NCBI RefSeq assembly: GCF_000330885.1
Contig: NC_020062.1
Location: 1,930,374 to 1,994,373, forward strand
DNA: 64,000 nt
Source of the DNA: Rhizobium tropici CIAT 899
GTDB taxonomy: Bacteria; Pseudomonadota; Alphaproteobacteria; Rhizobiales; Rhizobiaceae
Direction: 5' to 3'
The translations under genes and the position numbers were made by a program. The notes beneath the pieces are model-generated. The model was not told where the DNA came from. It was given only the letters and a program-made list of their open reading frames with translations, and ran no database searches. Shown here piece by piece: positions 8,582 to 15,712 of this stretch. Each line of letters starts with the position of its first letter. Position 1 is the first letter of the stretch.

Positions 8582-8902
8582 TTAAAATGCACCACGATTG
8601 TAGCAATGCGACGTTCTTCCAAATCCGCTTGGCGTACAGATATAGGGAGAGCCCTTGAAGTAGTCCTCAGCGGAAATCGAAGTGGTCTTGGCAAGCGATC
8701 TTCCACTGTAGAAGACGACGTCGTTCTTTTGATACTTCTTCATATACAGCTGAACCGTCTTATTTTTTACATGCAGGTTCTCGGCCGCATTAGCGTTTGC
8801 AGCCATTCCTGCCGAAAATGCAATCGCAAGTATTACAGGCACGGAGATAGCAATTTTTCGATTGTCAGTAGTCAGATTGTACGAGTTCTTCCAAAAACTC
8901 AT
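8582..8902 (-). CDS. Small secreted protein of unknown function
   Basis: 106 residues. A hydrophobic segment (ISVPVILAIAFSAGMAANANAA, about residues 16-37) looks like a cleavable signal peptide. The mature part is about 70 residues, Lys/Tyr-rich, with two cysteines near the end (YICTPSGFGRTSHC). The start is the ATG at 8902 preceded by AAGGAGAG at 8 bases; an upstream GTG at 8929 lies before that RBS and is rejected. It converges on the DUF995 gene and diverges from cuxR. No family recognised. A periplasmic or extracellular accessory to the polysaccharide is a guess from location only. Confidence 0.6.
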   Translation of the reverse strand: MSFWKNSYNLTTDNRKIAISVPVILAIAFSAGMAANANAAENLHVKNKTVQLYMKKYQKNDVVFYSGRSLAKTTSISAEDYFKGSPYICTPSGFGRTSHCYNRGAF

Positions 8903-9390
8903 AAGTTTACTCTCCTTTAAAAGTTTCACTCGTGTATTTCAGCTGAAAATATTTAAGCAACTTCTATAAATATCTTGAAAATATTAACGAAATCTGCTTA
9001 ATTTCCCTACAGCCTTCCGGCGGGGAACTGCAACAATGCTGCCTGCAATGAATATAGCTTGGCGCGATATTCGATGGATGCACAGAGCCTTGACTCAAAC
9101 ATCCACAGACTTCTTTGGTTCGCTGGCCAAGGCGCATCGCAGGGCAGAATCATTTTCTCAAGACGTGATCCAATCACGTCCCTTCAGTCAGTCCGCCAAC
9201 CGGCGGACGCTCGGATGGACTGAAATTCGGGCTGTTTTGCGACGAAGGGGAAAGATCTTGGATATGCAAGATCTATACTATCCACGCGCGATCTATTTTG
9301 GCCGGCCATCACTCCCTTTCATCCGCCCGTTGCCAGAACAACGCGGGAACCGCCAGTCGAGTTGGAATGCTTCGTCGAAAGGCTATTACG
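8903..9390. other. Divergent intergenic region and long leader of cuxR
   Basis: About 490 bases between the divergent small secreted gene and cuxR. The left third is AT-rich (about 8930-9010). A nested inverted repeat lies at 9183-9224: outer arms TTCAGTC/GACTGAA and an inner perfect 7-bp hairpin GTCCGCC/GGCGGAC with AACC loop (9191-9208). This could be a structured 5' leader or an operator. An open frame crosses the region (9036-9404) but shows no RBS or recognisable protein. Confidence 0.5.
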
Positions 9391-10521
9391 ATGATGTGGA
9401 ATAAAACGGAGACTAGCTCCGAACAACCGACCCTTGTCGAAAGGCGCCGCTGGCCCCGCATTTCCGAAGCTCCCCTTTGCGGCAACGCCACAGACCTGCC
9501 GGTACTCGTGTCGCTGCCGTTCTCCACGTCCAATGAGGCTCCCAACCGGCAATTCCTGGCTTGGCGGAAGCATATGGCGCCGCTGGTCGATGCCTATCTT
9601 CCGGAAAGCGCCGAGGCCGCCGATGGTTTTGCTGCGAGCCAAACCGTTTGGAATCTGGAAGGGGCGCTTCTCGTTCAGCAACAAACGCCCGCCTTCCGTT
9701 ATGAGCGCCCTGCAGAAAAAGTACGCTTCAGCGCCATAGATCATTGGCAGATCACCTTTCTGCGCACGGGCAGAACATGGACCAGCGTCAACGGACATGT
9801 GGTCGAAAATGAGCCTGGCATGATGGAAATCCGGGCACTTGGCTGCCCGTTTTACGGCCGCACCATAAGCGCGCAATCTGTCTCCCTCATCCTGCCTTGC
9901 GATCTGTTTGCCGATCACGGCGGACTGCCTGGAGCAAGCAACAACATCGTCCTAGGGGGTGAGCGCGTCAAGCTGCTGGCTGACTACATTGCTTTTCTCG
10001 AAGCAAACCTCGACCGTTTGACAAAAGACGACCTGCATAGTGTACGCAACCAACTGCAGGAAATGATATTTCATAGTGTCGCACCGCTGGTGAACGGCCA
10101 CACGACCGGCGATCGCAGCTCCGAGATCGGCCTGATGACGAAAGCTCGTCGCTTTATTCAGAACAATCTCGGATCGGCGGACCTAACCCCTGAAGCATTG
10201 AGCCGTGAGTTGGCAATCTCCCGAACCAGGCTTTATGGACTGTTCCAGGCATCGGGTGGCGTGTTGAACTATGTGAGAAGACGAAGACTTCTGGCTGCAC
10301 GCGCAGCACTTGCCGACTTGAGCAACGGTCAGAAAATTGCTGATATAGCCGGTAATCTCGGCTTTGAATCGGCAGCTAACTTCAGCCGAGCCTTCACACA
10401 CGAATTCGGCTATAGTCCAAGCGAAGTCCGCAGGCATACAGGCGAATGCAAGGTCGGTCATCTACCGCAGATGACGGAGACATCTACCTTCGGAGACTGG
10501 CTTAATACACTCGGTATTTGA
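9391..10521 (+). CDS. cuxR: CuxR-like AraC-family regulator with N-terminal RxxxR motif
   Basis: 376 residues. The N-terminus carries ERRRWPR, giving RxxxR (Arg19-Arg23). A cupin-like region follows (about 50-230), then a helical segment and a C-terminal bipartite AraC helix-turn-helix (about 250-355: LTPEALSRELAISRTRLY and IADIAGNLGFESAANFSRAF). In S. meliloti CuxR, an RxxxR motif plus cupin domain binds c-di-GMP in a PilZ-like manner and activates the uxs1 operon. The same gene neighbourhood here supports that assignment. Start: AAAGG at 9378-9382 precedes the tandem ATGs at 9391/9394; longer in-frame starts lack this. Predicted to activate the operon from 2350 at high c-di-GMP. Confidence 0.85.
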   Translation: MMWNKTETSSEQPTLVERRRWPRISEAPLCGNATDLPVLVSLPFSTSNEAPNRQFLAWRKHMAPLVDAYLPESAEAADGFAASQTVWNLEGALLVQQQTPAFRYERPAEKVRFSAIDHWQITFLRTGRTWTSVNGHVVENEPGMMEIRALGCPFYGRTISAQSVSLILPCDLFADHGGLPGASNNIVLGGERVKLLADYIAFLEANLDRLTKDDLHSVRNQLQEMIFHSVAPLVNGHTTGDRSSEIGLMTKARRFIQNNLGSADLTPEALSRELAISRTRLYGLFQASGGVLNYVRRRRLLAARAALADLSNGQKIADIAGNLGFESAANFSRAFTHEFGYSPSEVRRHTGECKVGHLPQMTETSTFGDWLNTLGI

Positions 10522-10655
10522 GCGGTATAAAGCGACATATCGGCATGGCAGTTCCGACGACAGTAGCTCAGATATTGCTACAGATACATGTGGCGAGCAA
10601 TATATGCAGTCGATATGCGGTGTAGCGCCTGCTAGGTCACCGACATCACCCGCCT

Positions 10656-11663
10656 TCAATCCGGCTGTGGTGAAGAGGTTGTTTCCCCCTCGGAAATATC
10701 GCAGGGCAACAGGAGCGGCTTGCCGAGGCCTGGGGCGACCTGCCGACTCAATAAAGCAGCGACCGCCGCAGCCGCTATGTCCTGAATTGGCTGCTTGACG
10801 GTGGTCAGGCGTGGGATTGTCATGCTTGCAAGCGGAATACCATCAAAGCCGACGATGGAAAGGGCAGCCGGGATTGGAATTCCCAAATCGTGAGCTGCTC
10901 TCATGCAGCCGATCGCCTGTTGGTCGGAGCTAGCGAATATGGCGGTTGGGCGCTCGTGGCGCGCGCGTGCGAGAAGATAGTTTCCGGCAGACCGTCCGCT
11001 TTCATAGTCGAAAGCGGCTTCTGCGATCAGCGGCGTCGCACTCTCCTTGCCATCGCCGACCAACTCCATCGCATCGAGATAGCCCTTGAGACGATCGTTG
11101 GCGGGAACAGAGTCCTTGGGACCTGAAATGAAACCGATACGGCGATGGCCGAGCTTTACGAGATGCTCGACTCCGAGACGCACGCCGCTTCGATGATCGG
11201 CTGCGATGCCGGAGTAGCCCGGCAGGAGGCGGTCGACGATGACGATCGGCAATCCCTTCGGCAACTTGAGCGTATGGAAATCATTGCTCGGAACAAGGAT
11301 GATGCCATCCACCTTTCGGCTTGTCAGCTGGCCGATTCGATCCGCCTCCTTGGCTGGATGATCGAAGGAGGTCATGACGATGATGTTATAGCCATGCCTT
11401 GCCGCCGCCTGCTCTGCGGATTGCACAAGTTCCGAAAAGAAGGGGTTGGTCAGGTCGGGAATGACGATGCCGATGAGACGGCTGACCTTGCTGCGCATGC
11501 TTCTGGCAGATGGGTCTGGCATATAGCCGAGCTGCTCGATAATGCCTCTGACCCGCGCCCTCAATTCCTCCGTCACGGAAGGATGATCATTCAAAACCCT
11601 TGAAACGGTCCCGGTAGAAACCCCCGCCAGCTTGGCAACGTCTCGAATTCCGACCTTTGGCAT
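10656..11663 (-). CDS. LacI-family transcriptional regulator
   Basis: 335 residues. The N-terminal LacI helix-turn-helix is clear (IRDVAKLAGVSTGTVSRVLN) with the hinge-helix region, followed by a periplasmic-binding-protein-like effector domain (IGIVIPDLTNPFF, GIILVPSN, IGFISGP, IFASSDQQAIGCMRA, TTVKQP). It is divergent from the ribose-type ABC operon at 11981, whose promoter region contains GAA..TTC palindromes of LacI-operator type. It most likely represses that operon and itself until the transported sugar or a derivative binds. The effector is unknown. Confidence 0.92.
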   Translation of the reverse strand: MPKVGIRDVAKLAGVSTGTVSRVLNDHPSVTEELRARVRGIIEQLGYMPDPSARSMRSKVSRLIGIVIPDLTNPFFSELVQSAEQAAARHGYNIIVMTSFDHPAKEADRIGQLTSRKVDGIILVPSNDFHTLKLPKGLPIVIVDRLLPGYSGIAADHRSGVRLGVEHLVKLGHRRIGFISGPKDSVPANDRLKGYLDAMELVGDGKESATPLIAEAAFDYESGRSAGNYLLARARHERPTAIFASSDQQAIGCMRAAHDLGIPIPAALSIVGFDGIPLASMTIPRLTTVKQPIQDIAAAAVAALLSRQVAPGLGKPLLLPCDISEGETTSSPQPD

Positions 11664-11799
11664 ATGGATACCGATATCCCTTCATCTCACCTTCCGAGGC
11701 GCCTGATCCGGGCTCTCAGCTAATGGTCTCCGCCGTCTTAGTCAAAGGCTTCAAGTCAAGCCGATTCTCCATTGCGCGGATAAATGCCATACTCATATG

Positions 11800-11967
11800 G
11801 AAACGGTTCATCATATCTTTCTTCCGGCGTTGGTAAAGTTGAAATTTCAGCCAAGTTGAGCCGATTTCGATAACGCCTTGACAATTCTTAGCGGCATGCT
11901 ACCCAATAGCCGTGGAACCGGTTCATTGTCGTGGACAACTCAGGTGGAGCTGAGCCAAGAACCGTTC
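11800..11967. promoter_or_regulatory. Three LacI-type operator-like palindromes before the ABC operon
   Basis: GAAACGGTTC (11800-11809), GAACCGGTTC (11915-11924, perfect) and GAACCGTTC (11959-11967, perfect with central C) lie between the LacI gene and the substrate-binding-protein gene. The last abuts the Shine-Dalgarno AGGAGGAGAG. The spacing would allow looping repression. Binding is inferred from shape and position. Confidence 0.5.
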
Positions 11968-11980
11968 AGGAGGAGAGAAA

Positions 11981-12967
11981 ATGTCCAATTCTACCAAGCG
12001 CGACACCGCCTTCATCAACACGCCGCGGCGCTCTGCGCTGAAACTCGGACTTGCCGGCACTCTGATACTTGCGCTGTCCTGCGGCGTGTCGCCTGCCTTC
12101 GCGGCCGGCAAGCCCAAGGTCGGGCTGATCATGAAATCCCTGTCCAACGAGTTCTTCAAGCAGATGAAGGCCGGCGCGGACAAGTACGCCGCTGAAAACA
12201 AGGACAAGTTCGACTTCAAGGCCGTCGGCATGAAGGACGAACGTGACTTTGCCTCGCAGGTCGACGCCGTCGAGAATTTCGTGACGCAGAAGTACGACAT
12301 CATCGTCGTCGCACCGGCCGATTCCAAGGCCATGGCAACGCCGCTTGCCAAGGCGGTGAAGGCCGGCGTGAAAGTCATCAATATCGACGTGCCGCTCGAC
12401 GCCGATGCCAAGAAGGCCGCCGGTATCGATCTCGCATTCTTCGGTCCCGACAACGCTGCCGGCGCCAAGCTTGCCGGCGATGCGCTCGCCAAGGATCTTG
12501 GACCCGGCGCAAAGGTCGTGATCCTGGAAGGCAATCCCGAGGCCGACAACGCCAAGGAGCGCAAGGCAGGCTTCATGGATTCCATCAAGAACGGCAAGCT
12601 CGAGCTTCTCGACAGCAAGACCGCACATTGGGAAACCGAAGAAGCCAATACCGTCATGACGAATTTCCTGACAAAATATAAGGATATTCAAGGCGTCATG
12701 GCTGCAAACGACTCCATGGCCCTGGGTGTCGTCAAGGCGCTCGATGCATCCGGCCAGGCAGGCAAGATCAAGGTTGTCGGCTTCGATAACATCCCCTCCG
12801 TCAAGCCCTTGATCAAGGACGGCAAGATGCTTGCCAGCGTCGAACAGTACGGCGCGGAAATGGCAGCCATGGGCATCAAGTACGGCCTTCGCGAATACGC
12901 CGGCGAAAAATTCACCGGCTGGGTGAAGACCGACGTGACGCTCGTCACCGCCAAGGACCTCAAATAG
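11981..12967 (+). CDS. Sugar ABC transporter substrate-binding protein (RbsB type)
   Basis: 328 residues, periplasmic. A long signal peptide carries an RR-S pair (PRRSALKLGLAGTL) and ends near AFA-AG at about residue 42. The mature protein is a type I periplasmic binding fold (VGLIMKSLSNEFFKQMK, IIVVAPADS, GVKVINIDVP, VILEGNPEADNAKERKAGF, VMAANDSMALGVVKAL, VVGFDN), as in ribose and other monosaccharide receptors. AGGAGGAGAG precedes the ATG. It is followed by two hairpins and then the ATPase and permease genes of the same transporter. The ligand cannot be told from sequence. Confidence 0.92.
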   Translation: MSNSTKRDTAFINTPRRSALKLGLAGTLILALSCGVSPAFAAGKPKVGLIMKSLSNEFFKQMKAGADKYAAENKDKFDFKAVGMKDERDFASQVDAVENFVTQKYDIIVVAPADSKAMATPLAKAVKAGVKVINIDVPLDADAKKAAGIDLAFFGPDNAAGAKLAGDALAKDLGPGAKVVILEGNPEADNAKERKAGFMDSIKNGKLELLDSKTAHWETEEANTVMTNFLTKYKDIQGVMAANDSMALGVVKALDASGQAGKIKVVGFDNIPSVKPLIKDGKMLASVEQYGAEMAAMGIKYGLREYAGEKFTGWVKTDVTLVTAKDLK

Positions 12968-12975
12968 TCGATAAA

Positions 12976-13024
12976 CCCGCCTTGCGGGCGGGGATGCGTC
13001 GGCAATCGCCGGCGCATCCGCTTT
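12976..13024 (+). terminator. Two hairpins after the binding-protein gene (attenuating terminator)
   Basis: A small CCCGC/GCGGG hairpin is followed by a 12-bp stem GGATGCGTCGGC/GCCGGCGCATCC (12992-13019, one G-T pair, loop AATC) and then CTTTTC. It lies between the receptor gene and the ATPase gene, the usual place for partial termination that keeps receptor mRNA in excess. Confidence 0.6.
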
Positions 13025-13128
13025 TCGATCGATCTTCTGGCCCGCCGTTTAGCGTGAGGCGTTAGCCCCAGTGGAAGGCGACGCGAGGAAGATCATCATC
13101 TCCAATTCGAAATGAAAACGCTGATGAG

Positions 13129-14655
13129 GTGGACGTGCCTGAGACAGTAGATGATGCCATCCTGAAGCTGGAAGGAATAGGCAAGCGCTTCCCGGGCGTC
13201 GTGGCGCTGAAGGATGTCTCCATAGAGATCGGTCGCGGCAAGGGTCACATTCTTCTTGGTGAAAACGGTGCCGGCAAATCGACCCTGATCAATCTGCTTG
13301 GCGGCGTCTTCAAGCCGGACGATGGCCGCATCCTGTTCGACGGCGAAGCCTATCATCCGTCCTCTCCGCTCGAGGCGTTCAAGGCGGGCATCCGGGTCAT
13401 TCACCAGGAACTGCACCCACTTTCCAATCTTACCGTCGCCGAAAACCTGTTGTTTGAGCATCTGCCGCGCCAATACGGCTTGGTAAACTACAGGCAAATG
13501 AACGCCAGGGCGGCGGAGCTGCTGGCGGAAGTCGGCCTCGATGTGGCGCCGACGACGCTTGCCAGCAGCTTGAGCGTCGCCCAGCTTCAACTGCTCGAGA
13601 TCGCCAAGGCGCTCTCCAACGAAAGCAAGCTTCTGGTCCTCGATGAACCGACGGCAACCCTGACCTCCAAGGAAGTCGATCGGCTCTTTGAGATTCTCAA
13701 GCGCCTGAAAGCGCGGGGCGTTACCACGCTTTATATATCGCATAGGCTCGAAGAGATCTTCGAGGTGGGCGATGACGTCACCATCCTGCGCGATGGACAG
13801 CATGTGATTACGCGGCCGCTCGAAGGGCTCGGAATTCCGAAAATCGTCGAACTCATGGTCGGGCGCGAACTTGCGCAGCACGACGCCTTCCGCGGCGACA
13901 GCACCATCTCCGGCGAGGCGCTTGGCGTCTCCGGCCTCAAAGTGACGAGTCACAGCCCGGAGCTGTCATTTTCCGTTGCCAAGGGAGAAATCGTCGGCAT
14001 TGCCGGGCTTGTCGGCAGCGGTCGCACCGAGGCGGTCCGGGCCATATTCGGCGCCGACGCCAAGGCTGCGGGCGAAATCCGCATCGACGGCCAGCCGGTC
14101 GAGATTACCTCGCCCAAGGACGCGGTAACCGTCGGACTGTGCCTGGCGACCGAAGATCGCAAGATACAAGGGCTCATGCTCGACATGAGCTGTGCGCAAA
14201 ACACCACCATCACCAATCTCGCCAAGGTCTCCCGCAACGGATTGATTTTGCGCAAGGCGGAAGACGAGTCCTCGCAGCGCCTCGTGCGTGAATTGCGGAT
14301 CAAAACACCGTCCATTCATCAGGCCGTCAGGACATTTTCGGGCGGCAATCAGCAGAAGGTCGTCATCGCCAAATGGCTGTTTCGCGGCCCCAGGGTGCTG
14401 ATCTTCGACGAGCCGACCCGAGGCATCGATGTCGGCGCCAAGGCGGAAATCTATGAGCTTCTGTGGAAATTTGCCGCCGAGGGAAAAGGCGTCCTCGTCG
14501 TGTCTTCGGATCTGCCGGAACTCATGAGCATTTGCCATCGCATCATCGTCTTCTCGGACGGCAAGATAGCCGGGGAAATCCCCCGGGCCCAATTTGACGA
14601 GAGCAGGATCCTCTCGCTCGCTTACAAGGAGTACAGTCGTGTCCGGAAACATTGA
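13129..14655 (+). CDS. Sugar ABC transporter ATP-binding protein (RbsA type)
   Basis: 508 residues, two ABC domains in tandem. The first has Walker A GENGAGKS (44-51), a signature-like LSVAQLQLLEIAKAL and Walker B LLVLDEPTAT. The second has the degenerate P-loop GLVGSGRTEAVRAI typical of RbsA/MglA-type second domains, signature FSGGNQQKVVIAKWL and Walker B LIFDEPTRGIDVGAK. It energises uptake by the permease encoded next, which it overlaps by 17 bases. The start (GTG 13129) has only a weak RBS, and a GTG two codons later is equally possible. The 160-base gap before it holds the terminator-like hairpins. Confidence 0.9.
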   Translation: MDVPETVDDAILKLEGIGKRFPGVVALKDVSIEIGRGKGHILLGENGAGKSTLINLLGGVFKPDDGRILFDGEAYHPSSPLEAFKAGIRVIHQELHPLSNLTVAENLLFEHLPRQYGLVNYRQMNARAAELLAEVGLDVAPTTLASSLSVAQLQLLEIAKALSNESKLLVLDEPTATLTSKEVDRLFEILKRLKARGVTTLYISHRLEEIFEVGDDVTILRDGQHVITRPLEGLGIPKIVELMVGRELAQHDAFRGDSTISGEALGVSGLKVTSHSPELSFSVAKGEIVGIAGLVGSGRTEAVRAIFGADAKAAGEIRIDGQPVEITSPKDAVTVGLCLATEDRKIQGLMLDMSCAQNTTITNLAKVSRNGLILRKAEDESSQRLVRELRIKTPSIHQAVRTFSGGNQQKVVIAKWLFRGPRVLIFDEPTRGIDVGAKAEIYELLWKFAAEGKGVLVVSSDLPELMSICHRIIVFSDGKIAGEIPRAQFDESRILSLAYKEYSRVRKH

Positions 14656-15661
14656 AAAGGCGACCGAGGCAAAAGAGGCCAGCGTCTGGGACAAGCTCAT
14701 CCGGATCTCGATGAAAGAGGCCGGTGTCGCCATCGCCCTCGTCCTGATTCTGATCTTCTTCTCGCTGACGGCGCCCTATTTCGCGACGCCGGAGAACTTC
14801 CTGAAGATCTTCGTGCAGATCGCCATCAATACGGTGCTTGCGGCCGGCATGACCTTCGTCATCCTCACCGGCGGCATCGATCTTTCCGTCGGATCGCTGC
14901 TGGCGCTTTGCACCGTCATCGGCGCGACGATCATGATCGACCCGAGGTTTTCTCCCTGGCAGGCGATCGCTCTTGCGTCGCTCGCCTCGATGGGTGCCGG
15001 CGCGATTCTAGGTGCCATCAACGGATGGATCTGCGAGAAATGGAAGCTTCCATCCTTCATCGTCACCCTCGGCATGCTCAACGTCGCAAGCGGCCTTGCC
15101 CGCGTCGTCAGCGACAACTCCACCATCACCGGCCTGCCGCAGCCCTTCGTCGATTTCGGCAATCTGATTTTCTGGGGCGTCCTTCCATCGATCTTCCTGA
15201 TCGCGATTGTTGTCGTCCTTATCGGCTGGTTCGTGCTGCGCTACACGGTGTTCGGGCGTTTCGTCTTTGCAATCGGGACGAATGAGGAGGCGGTTCGCCT
15301 CTCGGGCCATGAACCGATGCGATACAAGATCGCGGTCTTCACCATCTCCGGACTGACCGCCGGCATTGCCGCCATGGTCTACCTGCTGCGCCTCAATGTC
15401 GGCAGCCCTGTCGCCGGCATCGGCTATGAATTGAACGCAATCGCGGCCGTCATCATTGGCGGAACCAGTCTCTCCGGCGGCAAGGGCTCGATTATCGGAA
15501 CGTTGGTTGGAGCCTGCATTCTGCAGGTGCTGTCCACGGGGCTGCAGCTCTTGGGTGCCGACGACAACATCAAACCGATCGTCATCGGCGCCGTTATCGT
15601 ACTGGCCGTCATTCTCGACAGCTATCGCGGCCGGTTGATGCGCATATTGGAGAGTCGCTGA
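14639..15661 (+). CDS. Sugar ABC transporter permease (RbsC type)
   Basis: 340 residues, inner membrane, about eight to ten hydrophobic helices beginning after a ~35-residue cytosolic start. Family landmarks: TFVILTGGIDLSVGSLLAL, GAINGWICEKWKLPSFIVTLGML, RLSGHEPMRYKIAVFTISGLTAGIA and ELNAIAAVIIGGTSLSGGKGSIIGT. The start GTG 14639 has AAGGA 8 bases before it and lies inside the end of the ATPase gene, giving coupled translation. Last gene of the LacI-controlled transporter operon; no sugar kinase or dehydrogenase is encoded with it, so metabolism of the substrate must be encoded elsewhere or by the neighbouring alpha-mannosidase. Confidence 0.92.
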   Translation: MSGNIEKATEAKEASVWDKLIRISMKEAGVAIALVLILIFFSLTAPYFATPENFLKIFVQIAINTVLAAGMTFVILTGGIDLSVGSLLALCTVIGATIMIDPRFSPWQAIALASLASMGAGAILGAINGWICEKWKLPSFIVTLGMLNVASGLARVVSDNSTITGLPQPFVDFGNLIFWGVLPSIFLIAIVVVLIGWFVLRYTVFGRFVFAIGTNEEAVRLSGHEPMRYKIAVFTISGLTAGIAAMVYLLRLNVGSPVAGIGYELNAIAAVIIGGTSLSGGKGSIIGTLVGACILQVLSTGLQLLGADDNIKPIVIGAVIVLAVILDSYRGRLMRILESR

Positions 15662-15674
15662 CGAGGCGACTCTC
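15650..15674. terminator. 9-bp perfect hairpin over the permease stop codon
   Basis: GAGAGTCGC and GCGACTCTC are separated by TGACGAG. The TGA stop of the permease gene lies in the loop. The hairpin sits between convergent genes (permease and alpha-mannosidase) and has no U tract, so it may be a weak bidirectional terminator or 3'-end protector. Confidence 0.5.
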
Positions 15675-15712
15675 CGGCAAAGGCAATGGCCCGACAAAAT
15701 CGAGCTTAGCCG

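Noticed and set aside
8903..9390. c-di-GMP riboswitch before cuxR
   Set aside because: The nested hairpin does not show the conserved core of GEMM-type riboswitches.
9036..9404. 122-codon plus-strand frame in the leader of cuxR
   Set aside because: No RBS, no family, overlaps the cuxR start; treated as non-coding leader.
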